In this document: piece after piece, positions 23,788-35,716 of the stretch
Layout: the number at the start of each line of letters is the position of its first letter
Numbering within the stretch: position 1 is the first letter of the stretch
DNA from: an uncultured Acidimicrobiales bacterium
Lineage (GTDB): Bacteria; Actinomycetota; Acidimicrobiia; Acidimicrobiales; SZUA-35
Assembly: GCA_937997485.1 (NCBI GenBank)
Contig: CALKTH010000133.1
Span: 1 to 36,980 of the forward strand
Direction: 5' to 3'
Length of the DNA: 36,980 bases
Position numbers and translations under genes: made by a program
The notes under the pieces: model-generated
Seen by the model: only the letters and a program-made list of their open reading frames with translations
Database searches by the model: none
Told to the model about the DNA's origin: nothing

Positions 23788-25950
23788 CTACGAAGGCCGA
23801 GTGTCGGGGGTGATGGCAACCACCACGGTCTGCATTGCATGCTTCAGGACATGCTCAACGTTGTGGCCGAGGAAGGGCCGACCTTCGAGCCGTCGAAGTT
23901 CGGCGCCGAGGACGATGAGGTCTGAGTCTGATTGCGTGGCGTGACGGATGATTTCGTCGGCTGGTGAGATCGAGAAGCGCACCTCGGTGCGATAGTTCGC
24001 ATGCAACTCCTGCGCATGCTCAGCTGCCTGGGCAAGAACTCGCTGTGCGATCTCGGGATCGGCCTCGATCTGGTTGTTCGCCGCTCGAGCTCGAGACAGC
24101 AGCGTGCCGCTCGACTCTGCCTCTCGACGGTTCGAGGCAACCACGTGACTCAGCACCATCTCGGTGCCGAGCCGGTTTGAGAGGTTGCCGGCAAGCTCTT
24201 GAGCTGAGCGGGAGGACTGGCTGCCAACCACGGGAACGAGTGCTCGAGCGAAGATGCCGGGCAGGCGACCTTCCTGATTGCGAGCGCCGCGCACCAACAC
24301 GATGGGAATGTGCAGCTCGGCAAGCAGCTCATCGACGAGCGGGGAAACGAAGGAACCGTCGTTCAGCTCACCGTCCACCCCAACGGCGATCACGCCATAA
24401 CCCAGCTTGGACTCGGCCACCATGTTCTCTGCCGCCTCATCGGTGGAGGCGGTCTGCACGTCGATCTCGCGCCCAAACAACACGTTCTGCATGGCCTCGA
24501 GTTCGAGGTTGCCGGAGGCAGACCCGTCGTCGATACCGACGATGGTGGCGGCGAGATCTTCCGGCCAGACGAAGTGGGCGATCTGGGCGGCCACGATCGA
24601 ACTGGGCTCGCCGTGGGAGGGAATGAGGAGCCGACCGTTGCGGACCACGAGGTTCTTGCTCATCGCCTCTTCTTGGGCCAGGCGTTCCCGCTCGGCCGCT
24701 GTGCCCTCGAGTTCTCGGCCGAGGAGACGGACACCCACCGACGCGATGAGCGACGTGACGAGAGGGATCATCACGATCATCGTGAACGACGTCTCGTTGA
24801 AGACACCGAGCGAGAGACCGACTGTGGCAATGATGATCTCCAGTGCCCCACGAGCGTTCAGGCTTGCGCCGAGAACCATGCCCTCCCGTGTCGTCAGCCC
24901 CGCGGCCTTGGCCCCCAGGAACGATCCGCCAAACTTCAGCACGAGGGCAACAAGAAGCAGGAGCAACGCCCACGTGAGCGCTTCGCCACGAAGGAGGCCG
25001 AGGTCGAGTCGGAGGCCCGCTGTGGCAAAGAAGATGGGAGCAAAGATGACGGTGGTCAGCCCCTCGATCACATGCTCACTCTCGGGCTGGCGATAGCGAG
25101 ATCGAGTGAGCGCAACACCGGCGACGAAAGCGCCGAGAACCGCTTCCACGCCGAGCGCCTGCGTGATCACGCCGAAGAACAGCATGGCGCCGATGGTCAC
25201 CGTGAGTGCCCCATTCACATTCGGTCCGTCACGGCGCACCATCCGCAGACCGATGTCGATCCCTCGCTGCCCCAGTGTGAGGGCGAGTCCGAGGAAGATG
25301 ACGAGGCCGGCGATGGTGCCCAGCGCTGCGGCTGCGTCAACTTGGCCGGAAGCAGCAAGGCCAGCGATCACGCCCAGGATCATCCAACCAACCAGGTCGT
25401 TGGCCATGCCCACGGCCACGGCGATCTGGCCCACATCGCGGCGCATCAACCCGAGATCACCCAGAATCTTGGCCACCACGGCCAGAGCGGAGACTGCCAC
25501 GCTCACGCCGATGAAGAGCGTGAAGACCAGCCGGGTCCCCTCGTCACCAAAGAACACCTCCGGAATCTGGGATCCGATGACGAGGCCGCCAGCGAGGGGC
25601 ACCAGCAACGAACCGAGCGTGACGAGGACGGCCGCTCTTCCCAGCCGACGGATGAGGGCAAGGTCCGTTTCGAAGCCGGCAACAACGAGCAAGAAGGCCG
25701 CGCTGAACCAGCTCACCGCCAGCAACAGCGCCGATTGCACCTCGTCATCCGGAAGGAACCACTCGAAGCCTGAAGGCCAGAGCGAACCGAAGACGGTGGG
25801 GCCGAGAAAGACGCCGGCGCTGAGTTCGCCGACCACCGAAGGAAGGCCGAAGCGCCGAGCGATGCCGCCGAAGATGCGGGCCGCGGCATAGATGGTGAGG
25901 AGCTGCGCCCAGAAGACGAGGAGTTCGTGGTGACTGAGCGAGGAGAGCAT
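23788..25950 (-). CDS. CPA2-type cation:proton antiporter with C-terminal Usp-like domains
   Basis: This 720-aa protein has about 12-13 membrane helices in residues 8-395 of the KefB/NhaS3-like family: GLPSVVGELSAGVFLGPTVFG near the start, AFVAGVALTRSR, FFATAGLRLDLG and the two-Asp-type core VGMANDLVGWMILGVIAG. The cytosolic tail from about residue 415 holds two universal-stress-protein-like domains: LLIPSHGEPSSIVAAQIAHFVWPEDLAATIVGIDD, then LPGIFARALVPVVGSQSSRSAQELAGNLSNRL and SDLIVLGAELRRLEGRPFLGHNVEHVL. Such tails are thought to sense nucleotides. The stop of xthA lies 3 bp upstream, so it is cotranscribed with xthA. Confidence 0.88.
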   Translation of the reverse strand: MLSSLSHHELLVFWAQLLTIYAAARIFGGIARRFGLPSVVGELSAGVFLGPTVFGSLWPSGFEWFLPDDEVQSALLLAVSWFSAAFLLVVAGFETDLALIRRLGRAAVLVTLGSLLVPLAGGLVIGSQIPEVFFGDEGTRLVFTLFIGVSVAVSALAVVAKILGDLGLMRRDVGQIAVAVGMANDLVGWMILGVIAGLAASGQVDAAAALGTIAGLVIFLGLALTLGQRGIDIGLRMVRRDGPNVNGALTVTIGAMLFFGVITQALGVEAVLGAFVAGVALTRSRYRQPESEHVIEGLTTVIFAPIFFATAGLRLDLGLLRGEALTWALLLLLVALVLKFGGSFLGAKAAGLTTREGMVLGASLNARGALEIIIATVGLSLGVFNETSFTMIVMIPLVTSLIASVGVRLLGRELEGTAAERERLAQEEAMSKNLVVRNGRLLIPSHGEPSSIVAAQIAHFVWPEDLAATIVGIDDGSASGNLELEAMQNVLFGREIDVQTASTDEAAENMVAESKLGYGVIAVGVDGELNDGSFVSPLVDELLAELHIPIVLVRGARNQEGRLPGIFARALVPVVGSQSSRSAQELAGNLSNRLGTEMVLSHVVASNRREAESSGTLLSRARAANNQIEADPEIAQRVLAQAAEHAQELHANYRTEVRFSISPADEIIRHATQSDSDLIVLGAELRRLEGRPFLGHNVEHVLKHAMQTVVVAITPDTRPS

Positions 25951-25953
25951 GCG

Positions 25954-26733
25954 CTAGGCCGCGTCTCGATAGACCGCAATCACCGGACAGTGATCGCTGG
26001 GCTTGGTGCCCTTGCGACCATTCCGGTCCACGACGTCGAGCACCGAACGGTCGGCCAGGGAGTCCGTCGAGAGAACGAAGTCGATGCGAATGCCCTCTCG
26101 TTTGTGGAAGCGCCCCTTCGTGTAGTCGTAATAGCTGTAGAGCTTGGGCCCGGGATGATGCTCACGGAATGTGTCTCGCAAGCCCCAGTCACGGATGTTC
26201 TGCAGCGCCGCCCGCTCGGGCGCGGTCACGTGGGTTGCCCCAACGAAAGCCGCCGGATCCCAGAGGTCATCGTCGGTCGGCATGATGTTGAAGTCGCCCG
26301 TCACGATCACGTCTTGATCGGCAGACGTGGTCGCTTCGAGGTGCTCTCGCAAGCGACCGAGCCATGAGAGCTTGTAGTGGTAGTGATCGTGATCGACCTC
26401 GCGCCCGTTCGGCACGTAGACGCTGTGCACCCGCACGCCCCCGCATGTGGCGGAGACGAGGCGAGAATCTGTGTCCGGCTCGATGCCATCGGCGAAGCCG
26501 TGCATCGGATCTTCCAAGCCGACCTTGGAGAGAATCGCCACCCCGTTCCACCGACCCTCGCCGTTGTGGACGGACTCGTAGCCCATGCCAGCGAACGTCA
26601 GGGCGGGAAAGGCATCGTCAGCCAGCTTCGTTTCCTGCATGCACAGCACGTCGGGCTGCACTTGCTCGAGCCAGTCCTCGACCCGAGGCAGGCGGGCGTT
26701 GAGAGAATTGACGTTCCAGGTGGCAACGATCAT
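25954..26733 (-). CDS. xthA: Exodeoxyribonuclease III
   Basis: This 259-aa protein belongs to the endonuclease/exonuclease/phosphatase family. Its motifs are VATWNVNSLNARL (Asn/metal), DVLCMQETKL (catalytic Glu), GRWNGVAIL, VYVPNG, VIVTGDFNIMPTDDD (Asp-x-Asn) and the C-terminal GIRIDFVLSTDSL and PSDHCPVIA (Asp-His pair). It cleaves AP sites and removes 3' blocking groups in base-excision repair. The start overlaps the stop of the upstream fusion gene by 4 bp (ATGA). Confidence 0.93.
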   Translation of the reverse strand: MIVATWNVNSLNARLPRVEDWLEQVQPDVLCMQETKLADDAFPALTFAGMGYESVHNGEGRWNGVAILSKVGLEDPMHGFADGIEPDTDSRLVSATCGGVRVHSVYVPNGREVDHDHYHYKLSWLGRLREHLEATTSADQDVIVTGDFNIMPTDDDLWDPAAFVGATHVTAPERAALQNIRDWGLRDTFREHHPGPKLYSYYDYTKGRFHKREGIRIDFVLSTDSLADRSVLDVVDRNGRKGTKPSDHCPVIAVYRDAA

Positions 26734-27992
26734 CCGGAGAACCTAGCAACCCAGACCTCTTCGGCCGGATACCTCTCTGCCCAATCTCTGTCATAGAACG
26801 AGAAGCGCTCCGGAGCGCCAGGCGGTGGGTAGAGCTCGATCAGGTCCATCACCTCGAATCCGTACCGCCGAAGCAGACGAATCATGTCGCCGTGGGGAAC
26901 GTGAAACTCCACGCCGTCGAAGTCCGGCCAGCGCATCTCGTGCATGTCCCGCATCGGCCGGAGCAGCTGTTCGGAGGTCTGTCCCCACTCGAAATCGGGA
27001 GCGCAGGTCATCAGAAGCGGCGTGCTGGCGAGGAAGACGAGGTCGCCACCGGACCGGAGCACGCGGGCGGCTTCGGGAATCCAGTGATACGGATCACACC
27101 AGATTGCAGCGCCGTACTCGTTGATGACGACGTCAAATGAGTCATCGCGAAACGGGACCTGCTCGGCGTTCCCGTGAATCAGCGGAAAGGGGCGATCGAA
27201 CTCACCTTGAAGCAGGCGAGCCGAGCGAAGCTGGGCGCCCGAGTTGTCGAGCCCCACGGCCACCGAAGCTCCTGCGGCCAGACACCAGGACGACACGTAG
27301 CCCGTGCCGCACCCGAACTCCACCACGTCTCGCCCCTGCAACTCAGGCAAGACACCAGCGCCGGCGGCGACGAGGTCGGATTCCTGCACCATCATCTCGC
27401 CCCAATGCGGAGCGCTCGCCCACGAACGGCGCCCTCGCTCCAGCCAGTCCGGTGCGCTCTCATCCCAATGCGAGCGGTTGGCACCCACGTGGCCTGTGGT
27501 CAGGTCCTTGACAAGAACGTGCTCGTTGTACGGACCGGCGGGTGAGTCTTCCTCCACGAGTCGATCCGTCAGCTCCCACCCATTCGAGGTGTACAGAGCG
27601 ATCGCTGGCGCATTGCCAACGACGGTGTGCAATTCGATCGCCTCGCAGCCGGCTCGCCGCAGCAACCGTTCGCCCACCGCAAGAAGCTCCTGCCCGATGC
27701 CCTGACGTTGGCGTGCAGGCGACACGAACACGTGATGGACATGCCCCGCATGTTCCCCTCCCACCGCCACGCAGGAATGGCCAACGGCAACGCCCTCGAC
27801 CGTCGCCACCACGGTGGCCAGATCGGGATTCGAGATCCACTCGGCGAAGCGGGTCACCCAACGCTGCGGGTCGAGGAGCTCCTCCGTGAGCCCGTCGATG
27901 CGAGGGACGTACGCCTGCACGACGCACTGATGGTGATAGGCGGCCATCGCGTCGGCGTCGCTGACCAACCCATATCGATAGATGACGTCCAT
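26730..27992 (-). CDS. GNAT acetyltransferase-SAM methyltransferase fusion
   Basis: The protein is 420 aa from the ATG at 27992; the open frame continues upstream but runs antisense through the DsbA-like gene. Residues 1-165 are a GNAT domain with HHVFVSPARQRQGIGQELLAVGERLL (acetyl-CoA site) and NAPAIALYTSNGWEL. Residues 172-420 are a class I methyltransferase: DVVEFGCGTGYVSSWCLAAGASVAVGLDNS (SAM motif I), GNAEQVPFRDDSFDVVINEYGAAIW and EAARVLRSGGDLVFLAST. A short linker (KDLTTGHVGANRSHWDESAPDW) looks like the natural start of a stand-alone methyltransferase. The methyltransferase half alone is common in Actinobacteria; the fused form suggests sequential modification of one substrate, or gene fusion. 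It is the first gene of the xthA/antiporter/racemase run. Confidence 0.85.
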   Translation of the reverse strand: MDVIYRYGLVSDADAMAAYHHQCVVQAYVPRIDGLTEELLDPQRWVTRFAEWISNPDLATVVATVEGVAVGHSCVAVGGEHAGHVHHVFVSPARQRQGIGQELLAVGERLLRRAGCEAIELHTVVGNAPAIALYTSNGWELTDRLVEEDSPAGPYNEHVLVKDLTTGHVGANRSHWDESAPDWLERGRRSWASAPHWGEMMVQESDLVAAGAGVLPELQGRDVVEFGCGTGYVSSWCLAAGASVAVGLDNSGAQLRSARLLQGEFDRPFPLIHGNAEQVPFRDDSFDVVINEYGAAIWCDPYHWIPEAARVLRSGGDLVFLASTPLLMTCAPDFEWGQTSEQLLRPMRDMHEMRWPDFDGVEFHVPHGDMIRLLRRYGFEVMDLIELYPPPGAPERFSFYDRDWAERYPAEEVWVARFSG

Positions 27993-28010
27993 CGCAGTAG
28001 CTTCGCGCTG

Positions 28011-28634
28011 ATGGAAGAGTCCGAGCTGAAGATTGTTGTCTGGAACGACTACATCTGCCCGTGGGCCTACGCCGCCCGGCCGCTCACCGATTGGCTTGTC
28101 GAGGAAGCAGCGAAGCGGAACCTCAGCGTGGAACACCGGTGCTACGAGCTGCATCCCGATCTCCCTCCTGAGGGGAAAGAGGTGCGACCGGGCGGACGGC
28201 TCGAGCAGGTCTTCGATCACATCGGCGAAGAGTGCGCTGCATCAGGCCTCGCGTTCAACAAGCCGACTCGGAGCCCGAACTCGCACCGCCTCCTCGGCCT
28301 CGTTGAGATCGTGCGAATGCACTACCCAGAGCATTGGGCAGAGGTTGATCGGGGCTTCGCCGAGGCTCACTGGGTGCACGGGCGGCAGCTCGACGACCCG
28401 AGCGTGGTCCGATCCGTACTGACGGCCGCGGCACTCGACGCCGACGTCGTGCTGAATCTCGAAGCAGATGGCGTTGGTGAGCGCCTTTTGGAAGAGGCGC
28501 ACGAAATCGCCCGCGAGTCCGGGGTCACCGGCACACCGGCTTGGCAGGTCGGTGACCTCGTCATTACTGGGCTCCATCCACGTGAGCAGTTCGAGCGTTG
28601 GTTCAGTCGGATCTTCGCCAAGAGAGGTGTGTAG
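28011..28634 (+). CDS. DsbA/FrnE-family oxidoreductase, CPWA active site
   Basis: The protein is 207 aa from the ATG at 28011; the longer open frame upstream is antisense to the fusion gene. It carries VVWNDYICPWAYAARP at the start, where the FrnE family has CPWC. The resolving cysteine is replaced by Ala, leaving one catalytic Cys (Cys17). Later family motifs are FNKPTRSPNSHRLLGLVEIV, FAEAHWVHGRQLDDPSVV and GVTGTPAWQVGDLVITGLHPREQFE (cis-Pro). Single-Cys members act as isomerases or use glutathione/mycothiol-type thiols; this is inference. Only 18 bp separates its start from the divergent fusion gene, and kgd follows within 11 bp. Confidence 0.85.
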   Translation: MEESELKIVVWNDYICPWAYAARPLTDWLVEEAAKRNLSVEHRCYELHPDLPPEGKEVRPGGRLEQVFDHIGEECAASGLAFNKPTRSPNSHRLLGLVEIVRMHYPEHWAEVDRGFAEAHWVHGRQLDDPSVVRSVLTAAALDADVVLNLEADGVGERLLEEAHEIARESGVTGTPAWQVGDLVITGLHPREQFERWFSRIFAKRGV

Positions 28635-28645
28635 GCTCCTCCATC

Positions 28646-32332
<3,687 letters not shown>

Positions 32333-32384
32333 GTCGAGTCATCGACCTTCAGCCGTTCCTTCCCGCGCCCTAGTCTTCACTGCG

Positions 32385-33308
32385 ATGCCCATACGTATTC
32401 CTGACGAGCTGCCAGCACGGGCGACCCTCGAACGCGAGGGTGTCGCCGTGATGGATGAGTCGTCGGCAACCCGCCAAGACGTCCGCCCGCTGCGCGTCGG
32501 TCTGTTGAATCTGATGCCAGACAAGCTGGCCACAGAGACCCAGCTCGCTCGGCTCCTCGGATCAACCCCGCTCCAGGTTGAGCTCACGCTCGTTCGGATC
32601 GGCAGCCACAGCCCCAAGAACACCTCGGAAGATCATCTGATCACCTTCTACCAAACGTGGGAGGAGATCCGAGACCAGAAGTTCGACGGCTTCATCATCA
32701 CCGGCGCGCCGATTGAGAAGCTCGACTTCGAGGCGGTCACATACTGGGACGAACTCGTCGAGATTCTTGAGTGGTCCAAGACCAACGTGCACTCACTGTT
32801 CTCCATTTGCTGGGGCGCTATGGCGGCGGTGTGGCACTTCCACGGTGTACCCAAACACCTGCTCGATGAGAAGGCATTCGGCGTGTTCCGCCATCGCAAT
32901 CTCCAGCCAGCGTCGCCGTACCTCGCAGGGTTCTCCGATGACTTCGCCGTGTGCGTCTCTCGCTGGACCGAGGTCTGCCACGACGACATCGCTCCAGTCG
33001 ACGGCCTTCTTCCCCTTCTCGATTCGAACGAGACCGGGCTGTGCCTTGCGTCAGAGGACGCATACAACCGGCTCTACATGTTCAATCATCTCGAATACGA
33101 CTCGAACTCGCTCGCCAAGGAGTACTTCAGAGATCTCGATGCTGGAGAACCGGTGTCGCTCCCGTACGACTACTTCCCGGATGACGACCCAGCGAAGACA
33201 CCCGCCAATCGCTGGCGGTCACATGCCTTTCTGCTCGTCGGCAACTGGATCAACCGGGTCTACCAGACCGCTCCGTTCGACCCGGCGTTGATTGGGCACG
33301 ATCACTGA
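32385..33308 (+). CDS. metA: Homoserine O-acyltransferase MetA, predicted acetyl-CoA specific
   Basis: This 307-aa protein of the MetA (HTS) family acylates the homoserine hydroxyl in methionine synthesis. It carries [45 protein letters not shown] (nucleophile Cys142), HRNL, and the C-terminal [15 protein letters not shown] and [16 protein letters not shown]. Residue 111 is Glu (in TGAPIEKL). In the family Glu at this position goes with acetyl-CoA use and Gly with succinyl-CoA, so homoserine O-acetyltransferase is the better prediction despite the usual label. No methionine riboswitch is visible in the 52 bp gap after kgd, and no other methionine gene is nearby. Confidence 0.93.
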   Translation: MPIRIPDELPARATLEREGVAVMDESSATRQDVRPLRVGLLNLMPDKLATETQLARLLGSTPLQVELTLVRIGSHSPKNTSEDHLITFYQTWEEIRDQKFDGFIITGAPIEKLDFEAVTYWDELVEILEWSKTNVHSLFSICWGAMAAVWHFHGVPKHLLDEKAFGVFRHRNLQPASPYLAGFSDDFAVCVSRWTEVCHDDIAPVDGLLPLLDSNETGLCLASEDAYNRLYMFNHLEYDSNSLAKEYFRDLDAGEPVSLPYDYFPDDDPAKTPANRWRSHAFLLVGNWINRVYQTAPFDPALIGHDH

Positions 33309-33317
33309 CTCGTGGAC

Positions 33318-33971
33318 TCAGCTCGATTCACGATGGCGCTCGATCGCGCTGCGCACGATGAACTCGAAGTTCGCTTCGTTGTCTGAGTTGGTCCAGTCGA
33401 GGTGATGGTTCACCTCGAGCGTCACAACGCCATGCAGTAGCCCGAACAACTCGGTGAACGCTCGCTCCTCCTTCGACCCGATCGGCAGGGCGGGCGAGCC
33501 CTCCACATCGAAGATGATCTCGATGAACGGCCAGAACACCCGTTGCTGGGCTTCGATGGTCGGCCCACCGACTGGAGCCTCGTAGCCGGGCAACACATCG
33601 GTGAAGACCAGGTTGTATTGGGCTCGATGCTCGAGGGCCCAGGTTCGATACGCGTGGGCTACGCCCACAGCCCGGTTCACTGCCGTTCGACGGGAACCCT
33701 GCACTGAAGCCGCCTCCGTCGCTTCCGCCAGCGAGCCGTAACTGTCGAGCAGCAGAGCCGTGAACAATTCATCAAGGCTGGCGAAGTAGGTGTAGAGAGA
33801 GGCGGGGTTCATCCCGACCTCGCGTGCGATGCCTCGCCACGACACCGCAGCCCGTCCGCCTTCCTCGAGCTGGCGTCGAGCGATGGACTTGATCTCCTCA
33901 ACCAACTCTCGTCGCTGTCGATCCCGTCGCGTCTCGGCTGGCATCCAGCGAAGCGTACCGGGCGCCTCCAC
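33318..33971 (-). CDS. TetR-family transcriptional regulator
   Basis: This 217-aa protein has residues 13-70 as the HTH domain (ETRRDRQRRELVEEIKSIARRQLEEGGRAAVSWRGIAREVGMNPASLYTYFASLDELFTALLLDSY), with the canonical recognition stretch. The C-terminal ligand-binding half is the WHG-like type (AVGVAHAYRTWALEHRAQYNLVFTDVLPGYEAP...). The start is the GTG at 33971; an ATG at 33944 (MPAETRRD) is also in frame and is a good alternative. It is divergent from the epimerase gene, and two palindromic boxes lie in the shared promoter. It most likely represses itself and that gene. Confidence 0.9.
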   Translation of the reverse strand: MEAPGTLRWMPAETRRDRQRRELVEEIKSIARRQLEEGGRAAVSWRGIAREVGMNPASLYTYFASLDELFTALLLDSYGSLAEATEAASVQGSRRTAVNRAVGVAHAYRTWALEHRAQYNLVFTDVLPGYEAPVGGPTIEAQQRVFWPFIEIIFDVEGSPALPIGSKEERAFTELFGLLHGVVTLEVNHHLDWTNSDNEANFEFIVRSAIERHRESS

Positions 33972-33995
33972 ATGTGTCGAACATCACTTGCATTT

Positions 33996-34035
33996 CAAAC
34001 ACTGTCCGGTTCATGCTGAACCCAAACAGTGTTTG
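33996..34035. promoter_or_regulatory. Candidate TetR operator pair between tetR and epimerase genes
   Basis: Box 2 (34023-34035) is CAAACAGTGTTTG, a perfect palindrome around a central G. Box 1 (33996-34008) is CAAACACTGTCCG, whose left half matches exactly and whose right half matches four of six. Their centres are 27 bp apart. Between them lies a smaller dyad, GGTTCA-tgc-TGAACC (34008-34022). The outer arms TCAAACACTGT and ACAGTGTTTGA also form a perfect 11-bp inverted repeat. This layout fits a dimer-of-dimers TetR operator. Confidence 0.7.
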
Positions 34036-34041
34036 ACAACC

Positions 34042-34047
34042 AAGGAG
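34042..34047 (+). promoter_or_regulatory. Strong ribosome-binding site AAGGAG
   Basis: AAGGAG lies 6 bases before the ATG at 34054 and fixes the start of the epimerase-like gene. The longer frame upstream would run through the operator region and the regulator gene. Confidence 0.7.
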
Positions 34048-34053
34048 CGTTTG

Positions 34054-35001
34054 ATGAATCAAGAACTGACCAAGTGCGTCGTGCTCGGCGCCGGGCCCGT
34101 CGGCCGAGCGATCGTCGCCTCTCTCGAGGAGAACGGCCTTCGGCCCACGGTGGTGACTCGTTCGGGAACCGCGGTTGAGGGAGCCGATGCCCTCGCACTC
34201 GACATCCACGATGTGACGACGGCATGCAGTGCGTTGGCCGACACGACCCATGTCTTCCATGCGGCCCAGCCCGAATACCACCGCTGGGTCGAGGACTTCC
34301 CGCCGCTGCAGCATGCGGTGGTCAATGTCTGCCAGAGGCTCGGAGCCAAGCTCATCGCCGTCGAGAATCTCTACGGCTACGGCCTCGCTGACGGAGCGAT
34401 GCGTGAGTCGACTCCTTTCCGGCCCAACTCGAAGAAGGGCGCCGTTCGGGCCGACATGGCAGCCGAGCTTGTCGCCGCGCACGACGAGGGCCGAATCGAG
34501 ATGTTCACCGTGCGGGCCAGCGACTTCTTCGGGCCAGCAGTCGACGGATCAGCGTTCGGTACTCGCTTCTTCGACGCAATCAAGGCTGGCAAGAAGGCGG
34601 AGGTCATGGGTGACCCATTCGCCCTCCACACCGTCACGTTCGTTCCCGACATCGGGCACACCATGGTGACGCTCGCCGATCGACGCGATGCGTACGGCCA
34701 CGCATGGCACGTTCCGAGTCCACCTGCTCTCTCGCAAGCAGACTTCGCCGCCCTCGCCGCCGACGTCGCCGGCACCGACGCCGGTGTGAGGCGTCTGAAG
34801 CGCTGGCAGCTTCGCCTGATCGGTCTGTTCATGAAGCCCGTCGCCGAGACGATCGAGATGCTCTACGAATTCGAGCACGACTTCGTGATGGACGACACCG
34901 AGGCCCGAACGCGGTTCGGCCTCACCCACACTCCGCTGCGTCAGGCGCTCGCCGAGACGATGGGCCTTACCCCCGCCGTCGTAGCGAATCACCGCCACTG
35001 A
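34054..35001 (+). CDS. NAD(P)-dependent epimerase/dehydratase family oxidoreductase
   Basis: This 315-aa protein has an N-terminal Rossmann fold, KCVVLGAGPVGRAIVASLEENGL (G-x-G-x-x-G form). The downstream elements are ATTHVFHAAQPEYH-like motifs (HVFHAAQPEYHRWVEDFPPLQHAVV), LIAVENLYGYG (YxxxK is replaced by a Tyr-Gly context) and FTVRASDFFGPAVDG, typical of extended SDRs of the NmrA/epimerase group. The active-site Tyr-Lys pair is not obvious, so the reaction is uncertain. The divergent TetR regulator probably controls it, as is common for stress- or xenobiotic-responsive reductases. The gene ends 4 bp before the convergent HAD gene. Confidence 0.88.
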   Translation: MNQELTKCVVLGAGPVGRAIVASLEENGLRPTVVTRSGTAVEGADALALDIHDVTTACSALADTTHVFHAAQPEYHRWVEDFPPLQHAVVNVCQRLGAKLIAVENLYGYGLADGAMRESTPFRPNSKKGAVRADMAAELVAAHDEGRIEMFTVRASDFFGPAVDGSAFGTRFFDAIKAGKKAEVMGDPFALHTVTFVPDIGHTMVTLADRRDAYGHAWHVPSPPALSQADFAALAADVAGTDAGVRRLKRWQLRLIGLFMKPVAETIEMLYEFEHDFVMDDTEARTRFGLTHTPLRQALAETMGLTPAVVANHRH

Positions 35002-35005
35002 ACTC

Positions 35006-35656
35006 TCAGCCCAAGTCGAGATCGAGCAGGGTCGACAGCTCGGCGATCGCCTCGGCTGCGCCCACCACCTTGATCGTGGCCATGCCCATCGCTCGAGCAG
35101 GCTTGAGGTTGATCCCAAGATCGTCGAGGAACACCGCACGTTCCGCCGCCACATCCACAAGCTCGAGTGCGATCTCGTAGAAGCGAGGTTCGGGCTTCCG
35201 CACGCCAACGCGGGATGACTCGACGACCTCGTCGAACATCGCCATGACGGCATCGACGTCGGCGCGGCCATGTCCGCCGGCAACATCAGCGTTCTCGCTC
35301 CCGCCCCGGAAGTTGTTGGTGAGGCAGGCCGTCGTGTAGCCAGCGGCTTTCACGCGGCGCAGTGCCTCAACCATTTCCGGCCGCACCTCTCCCTTGATCA
35401 ACTCCAGCACGCGCCGACCGTCGACCTCGTGCCCAAGCGCAGCACCCTCGGCTTCGAACAGCTCGACGAACCCATCGGTGCTGACGTCGCCCCGCTCGAA
35501 CTTGGCCCAGGCGTTGGTGTCGGGGTTCGTCGAGTTGATCGTGCGGATCAATCGATCGGGTAGGCCTTGCTCCTTCTCGTAGGCCGCGAAGGCATCGAAG
35601 GGGGACGTCAGGATGACCCCACCGAAGTCGAACAGGACAGCGTCGAAGTTGCTCAC
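35006..35656 (-). CDS. HAD-family hydrolase
   Basis: The protein is 216 aa from the GTG at 35656; the frame upstream is antisense to the NYN gene. The HAD motifs are I FDAVLFDFGGVILT (the second Asp of DxD is Gly, as in the epoxide-hydrolase-N-terminal-like group), II ACLTNNFRG (Thr), III KPEPRFYEIAL (Lys) and IV AVFLDDLGINLKPARAMGM (Asp-Asp). A helical cap is at residues 20-90 (FAAYEKEQGLPDRLI, EFERGDVSTDGFVELFEAEG-like). This matches the HAD-IA phosphatases related to the epoxide hydrolase N-terminal domain. The substrate is unknown. Confidence 0.88.
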   Translation of the reverse strand: MSNFDAVLFDFGGVILTSPFDAFAAYEKEQGLPDRLIRTINSTNPDTNAWAKFERGDVSTDGFVELFEAEGAALGHEVDGRRVLELIKGEVRPEMVEALRRVKAAGYTTACLTNNFRGGSENADVAGGHGRADVDAVMAMFDEVVESSRVGVRKPEPRFYEIALELVDVAAERAVFLDDLGINLKPARAMGMATIKVVGAAEAIAELSTLLDLDLG

Positions 35657-35716
35657 GTAGGTGATCGTAGAGACATCCCGAGTTTTGGTCGCGTTCGGTG
35701 GTTGACTATTCGGGTC

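Noticed and set aside
24310..25773. 487-aa open frame antisense to the antiporter
   Set aside because: It is highly charged, His/Glu-rich and featureless, opposite a well-formed membrane protein.
27627..28010. N-terminal extension of the DsbA-like protein
   Set aside because: It is antisense to the GNAT-methyltransferase fusion; the ATG at 28011 gives the family start VVWNDYICPW.
32333..32384. SAM or other methionine riboswitch before metA
   Set aside because: The 52-bp gap is too short and lacks the expected stems.
33969..33985. LexA-type SOS box near the TetR start
   Set aside because: Only one half-site (TCGAAC) is present and the second half GTTCGA is missing at the required spacing.
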